Source of the DNA: Kryptolebias marmoratus
Lineage: Eukaryota; Chordata; Actinopteri; Cyprinodontiformes; Rivulidae
Assembly (NCBI RefSeq): GCF_001649575.2
Contig: NC_051433.1
Span: forward strand, 19,775,424-19,839,423
DNA: 64,000 bases
Direction: 5' to 3'
Position numbers and translations under genes: made by a program. The notes beneath the pieces are model-generated. The model saw nothing but the letters and a program-made list of their open reading frames with translations. It ran no database searches and was not told the origin of the DNA. This document shows, piece after piece, positions 37,867-49,290 of the stretch (within the stretch, counting starts at the first letter, position 1; each line of letters opens with the position of its first letter).

Positions 37867-39289
37867 AATGCACTCACTTACCATCCCAACAAATTTCTCT
37901 CAACACAAACAAACAAATGAAGGCAGCAGGACAGAATGTCCCTTGCCAAAAGACATTTTGTTGTTTTAGGGACTTTCTTTTTTCTCATTCTATTTCCTGT
38001 TTTGGATCATTAAGTCATTGATTTTTATTTCAGCGGGTAAGTGGTGGTGGGGACCCCCAGGGAACTGGCTAAAAACCTCAACAGAGTGGCCCCAGCAGGA
38101 GTTTCTCTAGTAACTGGCTGTTCCCAACTGGCCCTCTTAACTCAACACTGGAGAAACTATCATTCCAAATCAGTCATTCTGCCTCCACATTGTAAGAGAA
38201 ATTGATTATTTCTTTCTTAATGTCTTCGCAGCCGCTGGAAGTGCAAACTCGTGCGTTCAGTTATAGATTGCAGGGCTCATAGAAATCCTTGGAACTGCAC
38301 AAATGGTCAGTTTTCCTCCTGGAGTTTACGGATGCAAAAAGTTGTCTGGAGCATCTGCTTTCCTATACGTTCAATATTCTTAGGTCCATGTGCAAGGTGA
38401 GGGTAGAGACGAGAGGAGAGATGGGATACGCTGAGATCCACTTGCAACTCTGGCAGACCAAGATTCAGCTGGCCACTGGCCAGGGAGATATTACAGTCAG
38501 ATATATAGTAACACAGATGGATGCACTCAGTCTAAAGAGGCTGACATATTGGCTGTCATAAGAATGACATAATACCGATCCTGACAGGTAATGAAAATAA
38601 CGGCTGCTCCGCCACACGGTTGCATAAGCACTTTAACTTTAGCTCATACAAGGTAAAAAAATTACATCTGACATGTGGAATATTTATGTCAAATACAGGA
38701 AAAGATACATACACATAACTTCCCATACACTCTTATTCTGTATATTTATTTTGATGTGTCTTTATATAAAAAATTCCAATGGTGCATAAAGTTCCCACTG
38801 GCCCTCGTTAGATTTATACTGATGAATGATGACGCACACAAACAACACTGAGGTGATTCACTTCAGTGAGTTTTTCATACATTAAAACATGTTCGTTTGA
38901 CATTTCTGAAAGTTGAAATGAATCTGAAAACAGTTGTAGTTTTGGAACCGTTCCTACAAAAATCATCAAAGCCGGGGCCGGAAATTACCACCAAGGATGT
39001 GTGCACCGTAAACAAAAGCTCTTCTGTTCGAAACCACAAAACTCTGATGGCTTACACAGGGAATATTCAGTATTCCTTTTCATACAAAAGGAAAGTTTAA
39101 ATTAGCTAAACAACAGAAAAACAAAACTATGTTTGATTTGTTTTATGTGTAGGTATTGAATTTGTTTCTTCACTATGTAGTTATCTTTATTTTTCTTATT
39201 GTCATTTTTGTTTTAGAAAAGAAATTATAGTTTTTATAGTGCTGATATCAACTCCAAACGTTTTTAGCTCTCCCTATTTTCTTTTCTTT

Positions 39290-39540
39290 TTTTTTCACAT
39301 AGGGTGTTGTATTTTTATCCTCAAGCTCGGGTCCTCCCAGAGGCCTGGGAGCTTGAGGGTTCTGCTCAGTATCTTAGCTGTTCCTAGGACTGCGCTCTTC
39401 TGGACAGAGACCTCTGAGGTCATTCCTGTGATCTGTTGAAGTTACTCTCCCCCGAGGGAGCTCTGATGATCACCACTGAGGCCTTGACTCTCCACGACTT
39501 CTCTAATTCCCCTTTCAGCTCTGGTATTTCTTTGGGTTCT
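39290..39540 (-). mobile_element. LINE remnant, C-terminal (restriction-like endonuclease type) end
   Basis: On the minus strand, the frame through 39450-39330 reads GE, a stop, then LQQITGMTSEVSVQKSAVL and GTAKILSRTLKLPGLW. This matches the extreme C terminus of a fish LINE of the group that uses a restriction-like endonuclease (Rex6/R4-like, from memory). The intact element has tryptophan (TGG) where this copy has TAA. Only the end of the protein is present, followed by non-coding sequence. Confidence 0.65.
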
Positions 39541-41450
39541 TATGTTTCATTTCCCTGATTTTACAGGGAGGGTTTTTTTTGGCATAGTTACATCTACCCT
39601 AGAACAGCCAACCTCTGAACAACCCTGGTTGTTCAATGAGCAAGAGACATACAAACAGTGGGGTCAAATATGCGGTAATTTTATTTATATAGTAGTTTAA
39701 GATCCTATACAATATACTGTTTTGAAAAGCCCATATATACAATAGTTTTGGCATTTCTTGTGCTAAAAAAATTAAATATTTTTATCCACTTGAACGGCCA
39801 CAGAAAATCTGATGATATCTGGCGAACCGCATGCTCAGCAAATGCACAATCCCCCCCTCCCCTCCTGTGCACCTGCTCGCCAATCACAACGCATCTATTC
39901 CTCGTCTGAGTGGGAAAGCGCACCTTCACTTCACTTATGCCACAGATTTGGTTAAAATACAATAGTTTTAAAGAAACAGGAAAAGATTTTGTCATTTTCT
40001 ATCTGGCAACCCATCGCTGAAATGATGCCATGATGACGCAAATGATGTCACTCGGATTAACAAGGTCCGATGTTGAGGCAGAAAACGTAACACTGCTGTA
40101 ATGCCACTACACAAGCAAGCCCAGAAAGAGGGGCAAGAGGGGATGGATGTGGAAGCTATAGATACTTCAATGCCCAAATTGACTTAGAAACAACATGGAT
40201 TATAGAGTAAGGGTGTAACAGGGAGTGTATTTGCACCAAATTATCACAGTACAGAGACGAGGAGCAGGTAAACTAATCAGACAAAGAATGTGTTGCTCAT
40301 TGATGATCGCATCCTTTATTTAATTCAGTAGAGGGCCTGCTTTTTTCTCACTTCTTACTAACTGCTACAACAGAAAATAAGTAAAAGAAGATACTATCTA
40401 ACACTCTGCACCAAAGTGTTACTTTCCTCAGATCTGGCGGCTCTTAACCACAATAGAGACACTTCTGGTTAACTCTTACTACTTTGCTCATAGCTGCTAA
40501 CTAGCTTCTCATCCAGCTCAACTCTGCAGTGTTGGGGAGATACAGAGAGATCGCAGGTGTGATGTTCAAACAGCATTCATTTCTTTCCAGGGTCAGGAAG
40601 CACAGTGTACATCTGTGTGTAAATTTATATCATAGCTAACTGGAACATCTGAGGATACTTATGGCAGTCTTAACGCTGTCAGTCAGCGGGGAGCCGCACA
40701 CTTGCACAGGCTTCGGTAACGTTCACGTCTTCTCTTGCCAGGTGCTCATAAACGCCACACACATCCGAAGACCCATGTCACGGCATTAAATAAACCGTGT
40801 CATTAAATAACCAGGCGTTCAGTGATCACCTCTTGTGTATGAGCAGCACTGGCACTCACCTCACTGAAACGCTACTTGTGCTCGTTTAACATTTTATTTC
40901 TTTCCAACACCTTTAGTTTAAAAAGAGGCACCTGGAGATACTTTGCATGTTTAATTGAAAGTAACTTTTTCTCTATTAATAATAAAATCATACTCCCCTG
41001 TCTTTTCCTCTCCCCTCCTCCCTTTGAAACACATCAGTTGTTACCCTGTAGCTCTAAATTTCTCCCTTACATTTAACATGGTTTCCCACCTTTTTCTCCT
41101 ATCCTTGTCTATAGTTTCAGTTTTGAAGGAAAAACCAAAGTGTGTAACTACAAAAAAGAAATTTCAATCTATCTACACACCGTATTGTAAAAATCTAAGG
41201 GGGAAAGTTACAAAAAAGAAAACCCGTTTTCTTAGCAAAGTGCTTTTTTTTCCCTTTACGTTACCTTCACTTTCATGGACATGAGTCAGTCTTTTGTTGC
41301 CGTCGGTCGTCTCTTTTATGTGGCATCGCATGAGCTTCTGATGCGATTGAAAGGCCAATGGGAAACAAAAAGCATCAATAAAACAAATACTGGACAGATT
41401 TACTTTCTGGTTGTTGCATCTACAAAGTCTGAAAGAGAAAAGAAAGCTTC

Positions 41451-41452
<2 letters not shown>

Positions 41453-41499
<47 letters not shown>
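41453..41499. repeat. (TG)n microsatellite
   Basis: An uninterrupted TG run of about 46 bp. In the sense orientation of the CELF4 pre-mRNA this is a UG repeat. Confidence 0.97.
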
Positions 41500-41502
<3 letters not shown>

Positions 41503-42024
41503 ACGGGTAAAGCCTAAGTGTATTTGTCCATTCCTTCGTGTCCCAACATAGTGATATTAGTCCAGTAGATGCAAACACTGATGTTTGCCCTGCCTGTGCT
41601 GTCAGTCTGCATCAGTGTTTGCTTGTGCTTATATGTAATACAACATTCAGACTCGTTCATTTCCTCAGTTCTCATCATGTGGGAGTGAGAGAACATTCCC
41701 ATCATCCACCTGAGCTCAACTTGGAGCCAAAAGAGTTCAATTACCGATTAAAAAAATCCTCCTTGTTTTCTTGGTAAAAGCCTATCAAGCAGATTTGACT
41801 TTCACTTCCGTCTTTCTCCTCCTCTTCCTCTTCCACGTCTGCTCTGTTCTGTTCTCAAAGCTCAGCATCTCTAACTTCTCTCTTTCTTCCCTTCTCTCTT
41901 TCAGCCTCTTCTATATTTAATCAACTGGGGAGTGTTGAATTAGTGACTATTTGATGGAAATGTGCAGGCAAGAGAAGGGCTGTGCGTTCATGACAGAGGG
42001 GCTGTCATTTATCCGTTTGAATCT

Positions 42025-42026
<2 letters not shown>

Positions 42027-42068
<42 letters not shown>

Positions 42069-42070
42069 AC
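42027..42070. repeat. Compound (CT)n(CA)n microsatellite
   Basis: A CT run passes directly into a CA run of about 11 units. Confidence 0.93.
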
Positions 42071-42894
42071 CATCCTGCTGTTTCGATGAAGAGCAGAGTT
42101 TGAAAGGAGCAGATAAGAGGTTATGTTTTGTAAAATAGGGCATTTATTCACAGTACAGACGGCCATGATACATTCATGCTCGTTTCCTCTTCATAAATAT
42201 TTCTTTATGACTTTCATTTCTTCTTTATGTGGCTCCTGCTTTCTTTTTTCTCCCTCTCCCTCTCTCTCTCCCTCTCTGTCTCCTTTCAGCCTTCATCCAC
42301 ATTGAGGCCATGTTAAAATACTCACTGTACACAGTGGAGCTTCATGAAATACGGCCTTCCTTTCAGGCATTTCAATAAAAGCACTGCATTGAGGGACCTG
42401 CACTGGCTCAAGTGCAAATAGCTCTGGTCAAAAACATGAGCGTTCATTCAACCAAGCAAAAAGTCCACGCTCCAATTTTGCACATGTGCATTATGATGTG
42501 GTTGAAAACACTGTAGCTTATGCAACGTGATATAAAACACAAAAGAAATTTTACATTTTAGGTTTTTTTTATAATCTTTTGTGAGCATCAAAGCAACACA
42601 TATTGTGAAGCATCTCCGAGAGGGTGCAGCTTCGTGTTTTTTCATTCCCAGCAATCAGACACATGGATGTAATCTTTACCCATTCACCTTTTTGGTTTGT
42701 TTTTTACTCATAGTTTAAAACTTTGAAAATAATCTCTACATTCTGTAGTCCCCCACTCTCAGTTTTGAGTTGGTTCAGTCCAACGCGGTCTGTACGCCAC
42801 CAATCACAGTCTGCTAACAACACTGTAATGACTCACTGATATACTGCATATCACCTGTCACCTCAAACTAACCTCTCACATGATCTGTTCGAAC

Positions 42895-43100
42895 TGCCTC
42901 TCAGCTACTACCACACCAAATTGTAGCCATTTTTGTGTTTGCTAAGGCTGATTAGCTGTGGGGGTCTTCTTGACTCCACATGTCGATTTGTCGTCTTTCC
43001 GAGGGTGTCATTAAAATCCATCCACTGGTTCATGAAACATTTTGCAAACAAACAGACAAAAGAACACAAAGCACACAAAGACTCAAGCAATGGCAGGCGA
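42895..43100 (+). repeat. Family B repeat, short copy B3
   Basis: It begins CTCTCAGCTACTACCACACC, continues with TTGTGTTTGCTAAGGCTGAT and AAAATCCATCCACTGGTTCA, and ends GAAACATTTTGCAAACAAAC with a CAGACAAAAG-type tail. It is one unit, 5'-truncated compared with B2. Confidence 0.6.
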
Positions 43101-43338
43101 CAAAGATAACACATAACTTGTGTAAATTAAATGAAGCCCACCGATTCCAGTCAAATCATAAATTAGCTTAAAGTATTTAAACGAAAGGCAGCGTGTCTGC
43201 TCCTCATCCTGCTGCTCGCTTGCTGGTCAAACAGCTTTCAGCTGTGAAAAAGATTCAAGAAGTTTTATAGACATTCAAATTTACAGCAGTTTTTCATGTT
43301 AAATAGTCTGCTTTTAGCCAAAACCAACAAAGTCGTCA

Positions 43339-43414
43339 GGGGAACTGAACTCAGGACCTTTAACTTCCCACCACTATGTTAATACCTCCGAGCTAAACAG
43401 CCACACAATGTTTT
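43339..43414 (-). mobile_element. tRNA-derived SINE-like fragment
   Basis: On the minus strand TAGCTCGGAGG resembles a Pol III A box (9 of 11 by eye). About 33 bases later AGTTCAGTTCC resembles a B box (8 of 11). GGTGGGAAGTTAAAGGTCCTG lies between them as in tRNA-derived repeats. The acceptor and T stems do not pair, so it is not a functional tRNA gene. No clear tail was found. Confidence 0.4.
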
Positions 43415-44572
43415 TAGACCCTGTTACAATATGTGTGTAAGAATATGTGGCACAGATGTCTACCCGCGCAAAGTTTTATTATCCTTATTGATGCAATTCT
43501 TTAGCTGTGACAAGAAAATGAACTTTTTATTGAAGAAAAAGAGAAATTTTTATAAACGCTCACTTTCCCTTTGACAAGTTGCATTTGAGAGACTGGTGCC
43601 ATTTTAGCTGTTCCGTAAACCTTCAGCTTTACCAGGCAGCCAATTAGCTTAGCCTAGTTTAAGGGAGGTCGAAAAGTTAGCCTGTCCACCCAAAGGTGAT
43701 GAAATCCGCCCACGAGTGCTTCTAATTAAGATGCTATTTTAGTTTTGTTTCGTGGAAGCAGGGGCTTCCTGAGGTGTCCACTGGTTGCCAGGCAACCATT
43801 TGCAGCATTGAAAAAAAAAGTTAGTCTTAAAGCAGGTATGAATGCGACTTACATCATCTTTCAAGATGTTCAACCGTTCCACAAGGTAATGACGTGATGG
43901 AGGAAAAACTACAAAAAAACCTTAATCCACGAGTTGATTCAAAAACTTAGTCATATTTATGAATTTTTGTCGCAAAAATTAAAAGATTTTCTTTCATTGA
44001 TCATCAGATAGAGGCAGTCGCTTTTAGATTTAGCTTGAATGGAAATCCATTTTTGAACATTACTGGGATAGTTTGCAAAACTTAAAATAACAAGTTGCCA
44101 ATTTTTCTGTAATTTCTTTTGGCTTAAACTTGAAATTGTGGCTTATTGTGATTATTACCTCATTACATCACCATCCCCGAAGCCTCTAACCTCCTAAGAC
44201 AGAGACAGCAGTGTGTTTGTGTGTGTCTGCAGAGGTTTTTAATATGCCTAAACATAGCAGTGGTTCTGTTTCCTCACAGAATGCCTTCACAATGTGTTTG
44301 CTCATGCTGCTATTTGTGTCTATATTTACATTTGCATACGCTGTGAGGTATCTTTCATTCGCACAGGCCTTTCAAGCCGGCTCTTACAACCTGTCCTCTC
44401 GCTCACACACATTCAAACATATGCAGCCTGGTGATATGCAGCTCATGAATACTCCGGCAGCAACTCTGAGGAACCAACTTGTCTCTACCTCGGTGACGGC
44501 TGGAAAAGAAGACAGAAGTTGTGCAGCGGTGCAAAGGAAAGCAGTTTGCCGAGTGACAGATTATACGCTTGG

Positions 44573-44610
44573 ATTTCTTTTTTTTATTATTGTTATTATT
44601 ATTATTAATT
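44573..44610. repeat. T run and (ATT)n repeat
   Basis: TTTTTTTTATTATTG followed by TTATTATTATTATTAATTAG; simple sequence. Confidence 0.85.
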
Positions 44611-44821
44611 AGATAAGTAAAAGGCAAAACGCAAGTAAAGGCTTGCCAGCTACAGGCATGATTTATGTTCACCTCTGAAAGGAAAAAAGTGGAATTTATG
44701 GCTTTCTCATTTGGCCTAATCTTTACTTTATGCTGCAAAGCCCGAGCAATGCAGTGAGCTTAAAGGGAAAGGCGGAGAGAGGCTGAAAATTGTCCTCTAC
44801 ACTTTCTCTAGTTAGCTTTCC

Positions 44822-44842
44822 TTTTTTTTTTTTTTTTTTTTT
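44822..44842. repeat. Poly-T run
   Basis: About 21 T in a row, followed by a CT- and CA-rich stretch to about 45120 that gives a long spurious open frame. Confidence 0.9.
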
Positions 44843-45280
44843 CTCTCACTTACCAACCAACTCTATCACATTTTGTCCTTGTCGGTTTTCTCTCCTCCTG
44901 GAAGCGCACATTCGCAGGAGTACCCAACACACACACACACTCACACACACATCAGCTCCGGCGCACACAGACAGGCTTCTAATCACACACACGCAGGTGC
45001 TCTATGCGCACAAACACACACTCGCACATAAAGTGAGATCTGCTCAGCCCCTCAGCGACACCTTCACTTCTCTCGCACCAATTTTCTCACACTTTTCTTT
45101 CTCCGCGTCTTCTCCTTTTTCTTCCCATCGCTGCTTGGCTCTGCACCTCCGCCCTCAGCCGCCTCCACATATAGATCTTTTTCTTTTTATAGTCAATGCT
45201 GTAGTCCCTATGGCAACATCACAGTTGTTGATTGCCAAGGTGCTGCACATCAAATCATGTAACTATCACAAGAGGCGTTG

Positions 45281-45313
45281 CACATGTGTGTGCGCGTGCG
45301 TGCGTGCGTGTGT
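45281..45313. repeat. Alternating TG/CG tract
   Basis: CACATGTGTGTGCGCGTGCG then TGCGTGCGTGTG: unbroken alternating purine-pyrimidine sequence with Z-DNA potential. Confidence 0.65.
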
Positions 45314-46741
45314 TCAGTGAGATAACCTGTGGTCAGGCCGTATAAAAGAATTTTAGAGTCAGGCGCATCGTTGTGTGTTCATAAAGCAATAAATTAAACA
45401 TTTAGAGATGCTTAAAATGGAATATTTCAGAAGCGGGACTCTCTGTGTGTCTCATTTGCATGACTTTTTAGTGTGTCAGGGCGTTGTGTGTGTGTGTGTG
45501 TGTGTTCCAGGCAAGTGTGAAGCTATTACAGGCTTTGACAGGGAAGAATCATCTGGGGGTGCAGATGATGTGCTTTTTTTCTATCCAGTTACAGTGTGAC
45601 AACAGAATTCCAAACTGTCGATTCCTATTAAAGCGCTCGCAGGAAACCCTGTCGTCTCTCATTCCCCGTCGATTCTTATTCAGGTAGAGGCGCTAAAAAG
45701 ATGGAGGAAATGAAGGGGAAACACTGTTTTATGCATTACCTTGTGGTGGGGAAGGGGAAAAAATAATTTAAAAAAAAAAAGTTTTCACAGTCATTTACTT
45801 AATTCAGCAGCAAAATCGTGCAGCAGAAGAGGAGGGAGAATACTGAGGTGAAATAACAGATGTGAAGCAAGAATAGAAAGAAAACAGAGCTTTGCATTTT
45901 TTCTATTTTTTCTTCTTTTTTTTTTTTTATTTGAACCTCTCATTCAAAATGGATCCAAAGCCGTCCCTCTGTAACGCCAGGATTCGGGCTGCCCGCCAGT
46001 AAAACGGAGGAGAAAACAGGAGGAGATAAAGAAAGAGGTGGGCTGGTGTGAAATGGATCAAACAATGGATGTGAGAAAAGCTCTGCTGTTTCTCAACCAA
46101 CTGCAGGCAAATAAGAAAAGGCGTGGAGGAGGAGCGGGGGTGTGTGATAATGTGCAGCTTTAAAAAATGTCTGCGTTTGTATAACTGTTTTTCTTTTCTT
46201 TTTCCTTTTTTTTTTTTGACAACCGTTTTCAAGAAAGTTGATCAAAGACTTTTCAAAGATATATTACTGCGCATGAGAAGTTACTTCTGCACTAATCAGG
46301 GAAGAACTCCAGCTTCACACTGACACGCACAAGGCCAACAGTGGCGCTCCCTGCTGATCTGATCTGGATATTTGTGTGTGTACGTGTCCATCATTCTCTA
46401 AGTTCATGCTTTTTTATGTGCCTGCACAGCGTGGAAGACGGTAATAAAGAAATGAGGAACAATCCGAGGGTCAGAAAGAGAGGCTCGCCTCCTTTGGTGA
46501 TCTGTGTGGGTTTTTTCATCTGCCTGTGAGGAGCTGTAGAGATCCCGGTGCACTCTGGGGCTGTAGCACCGTAAAGCAAGCAGCAGTTCAAACAAGTCAA
46601 CAATGCTTTTCTGTTTTCGTTTGCACGCTGGCTTTTAGACCGGTTAACAGATTTAAACTGTTTGAATACATTTTTTACTACTATTGCTGAACTTTTTTTT
46701 AATCAAACCTATTTATGTGGCGACTGGCAGCATTTACAATG

Positions 46742-47415
46742 ATAGTTCAGCTCTTTTGAAGTTCTATAGAAAGGTTATGAACAATTAATATCTTACCTGT
46801 TGTGGATAGCTCTTTAAACAACCTCAGTTGGAGTAAAACAGTTGAATATATAAATTGTGTAATTCTTACATGTGTGCACCAATAAGATGGGAACTAGAAA
46901 AGTCATAGTTCAGTCGGAGAAACTTTCAATATATGTGATACTTTGAATGTTGACTTTTTGTGTAAACTAGTGAATACCATCGCTTTTAATTATTTTTAAT
47001 TACTTCTTTCAGACCAATTTCTGACCACAACTGTTAGCAAAGCTACATTCTGATGGGTACCATTTCTTGAAATAGATCAGCGATGGTGATTTCTTTCTTC
47101 TCACCCATCCTCGCAAAGATGGTCTTTGCATTCTTGAACCCCACTTATCATTTATTTGTATTTTGTGTGTGTCTTTGACTTAATATGTGAATGCTGTGGT
47201 AATCTCCTTCCTCCATTGGTGATCTTCATTTGCGTGGAAGATATGATTGTGCACAGATCTGAGCCGACAAACGTAATAAAGCCTTACAGAAACTTTTAAC
47301 AAACATGGCGGCATATCAGACAAAGTAATTCTGTAATGCGAAAGTGAAGATCGGAGTTGTTTTAAGATGGCAATAATCTACTTTGGTCTTGGACCCATTC
47401 AGTCTCGCTAGCATC
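46742..47415. repeat. Family A foldback repeat, interrupted copy A4
   Basis: Left part: AGCTCTTTTGAAGTTCTATAG, AAGGTTATGAACAATTAATA, ACCTGTTGTGGATAGCTCTTT. Right-of-centre part at about 47355-47415: AGTTGTTTTAAGATGGCAAT and CTACTTTGGTCTTGGACCCA. The sequence between them (46870-47340) does not match other copies, so it is either unrelated insertion or strongly diverged. Confidence 0.5.
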
Positions 47416-48544
47416 ATTTTGTATTTTTATCACAATAAAAGTGTCCCGGTTGCCATAAAACACTCTGTTGCTTTATTGTTGTTGCAACTAGTAAAGTATA
47501 AACTGCAGCGAAAAAAAAAAAGAAAGTTGTCTGTGCCAATTTATAATTCTTCTGGATGTTTTCCTTCTCAGTATTTCTTTTATATCGTGTCCACTCAGAC
47601 TGAATCCACCACACCACTCAATCCCAGCACAAACAGCCGGGCGAGGCACCCGTGTTGTCAGAAAACTCTTCGCTCACCCTTGATCTGACATGAAACAGAT
47701 AACCCATCTCTGTTTGTCTGTAACAATGCAAGGGGATAAAAAAAGAGAGAGAGAGATGCAACAAAGGGAAAGAGATTGGGATGTTTTGCTTTATGGCCCT
47801 CTTTAACCTCACACACAGACACTGATCTCCGTGCAGCGTGTTTCACACCACGAGAAAGGTTTAATGTTTGGCCATATGTCAGGATGAAGAAGTACACGGC
47901 GAGGGAAGGTAGAAAAATACCCCGCTGCCATGTGCAGGCATTAGTGGAGATAAAACCTGAGGGGAATCCAAGTGGGATTTAGCCATTTATCAATTTATAG
48001 TCTAACCTTAAAGTTCTTGTCAAACAGGGCTTTGGACAACGTCACATCGCACTGCACTTCAGGTATTTCATAGACTATTGCAGAGTGGCTGTTGTGTGTT
48101 CACAACAGAACTGTGTTTGATAACAAATATCCAGTAAATGATTTAAAAAAACGCAGTCAATAGCATGAAGAGGTGGCAGGAAACAGATAGTAAGCTTGAT
48201 AGCGAAGCTTAAATTATTAATAGAGTTTTATCTGCTTGTATTCTTTTATGTGAAAAAAACTAAATTGCAATTAAGGTATTTTTGTGAATAAAGAGTATAT
48301 GTTGAAAGATTGTTTTTAGCAGAAAACAGAAACTGTAAGTTTGTTTTTATCATTTATCAACTTAAGTTTTGTATCCAAAATGCTGCTTCGTCAGATTAGT
48401 TTCTGGTGGTGTTGTTTGCTTGGTGGAGGTGTTTTCCTCTATTTTTAGTAAAGTAAATATTGATGCAAAGACTAAATTTCTTCTCCTAGAGTGGGGTGCC
48501 ATTTTTGTGTGTGCATGGAAGTCTTCTTCCTTAAAGCGAGAGGA

Positions 48545-49290
48545 AGTACAGATCTAAAGTTCAGAGATCTGTGTAAACAATTAATATCTCACCTGTTGTA
48601 GAAAGCTTTCCAAACAATCTCAGTCTGGAGGAATAGTGTATAATTCTGACCGGATTGATGAGTTAATGGCTAGCGAGTCTAAGAACAAAGTGGCTTGCTG
48701 CTGTCTGAAAACACCTCAAATCTCAAACACCTCCTAAAGGTTTAGGTGAACAAACCTTACTACTGCCATCAGTTTTACATTATATTGATATTCCATCAGA
48801 AATATTGCTAATCTCCTGCAGGAAGTACCCCAGGCTGCACTGACAGTGCTACAGCTCACAGCTGCTGTTTGCACATGGAAATAACCACAGAATTGAATGT
48901 AAATAACAGTGTAATGCAAAACTGGCAGCAGTGTAAAGGTTTATAAAGTAGTGCTTGTGCTGAACTGCTATTACATTTTTAAAGTTGCAGTTATTTTAAG
49001 ACAGCAGCAATCCAGTTTGGTTTTTGGTTCCACTCGGACTAGCCATTAGCTCGTCATTCTAGTCCAGTGGTGTCAAACTCCAGGCCTTGAGGTTTTTCTG
49101 CTCCAACACACCTGATTCAAGTGGTTTAATTACCTCCTCACCAAATCATCAAGTTCTCCTGGATCACGGCAACAAGTCATCCATTTAAAGCAAGAACATT
49201 TCTAAAACATGCAGAAGAGCGGCCCCCGAGGAATGGAGTTTGACACCCCTGATCTAGTCAGAACTAAAGGCACTTCAAAAGATCTGAACT
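48545..49290. repeat. Family A foldback repeat, copy A5 with nested hAT
   Basis: Left arm with ATCTCACCTGTTGTAGAAAGC and TTCTGACCGGATTGATGAGTTA; centre with TATATTGATATTCCATCAG and a GTGCTACAGCTCACAGCTGC block; right part AGACAGCAGCAATCCAGTTTG, GACTAGCCATTAGCTCGTCA. The right arm is interrupted at 49065-49251 by a hAT-type element and resumes AGTCAGAACTAAAGGCACTT. The final terminal segment with the CTTTCCACAG motif is deleted. Confidence 0.65.
49065..49251. mobile_element. 187-bp hAT-type non-autonomous element
   Basis: Its ends are CAGTGGTGTCAAACTCC (49065-49081) and GGAGTTTGACACCCCTG (49235-49251), inverted repeats agreeing at 16 of 17 positions. Flanks TTCTAGTC (49057-49064) and ATCTAGTC (49252-49259) form an 8-bp target duplication with one difference. 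CAG...CTG termini and an 8-bp duplication are hallmarks of hAT elements. It has no coding capacity. The host sequence, family A copy A5, is continuous once the element and one duplication copy are removed. Confidence 0.85.

Noticed and set aside
40200..40560. Possible hAT-like termini (GGGTGTAACA near 40209, CAGTGTTGGGGAG near 40528).
   Set aside because: No matching inverted partner or target duplication was found; the words are too short to support an element.
44790..45320. 176-codon open frame (+), the longest in the window.
   Set aside because: It is made of T, CT and CA simple repeats, which rarely create stops; no domain or splice context.
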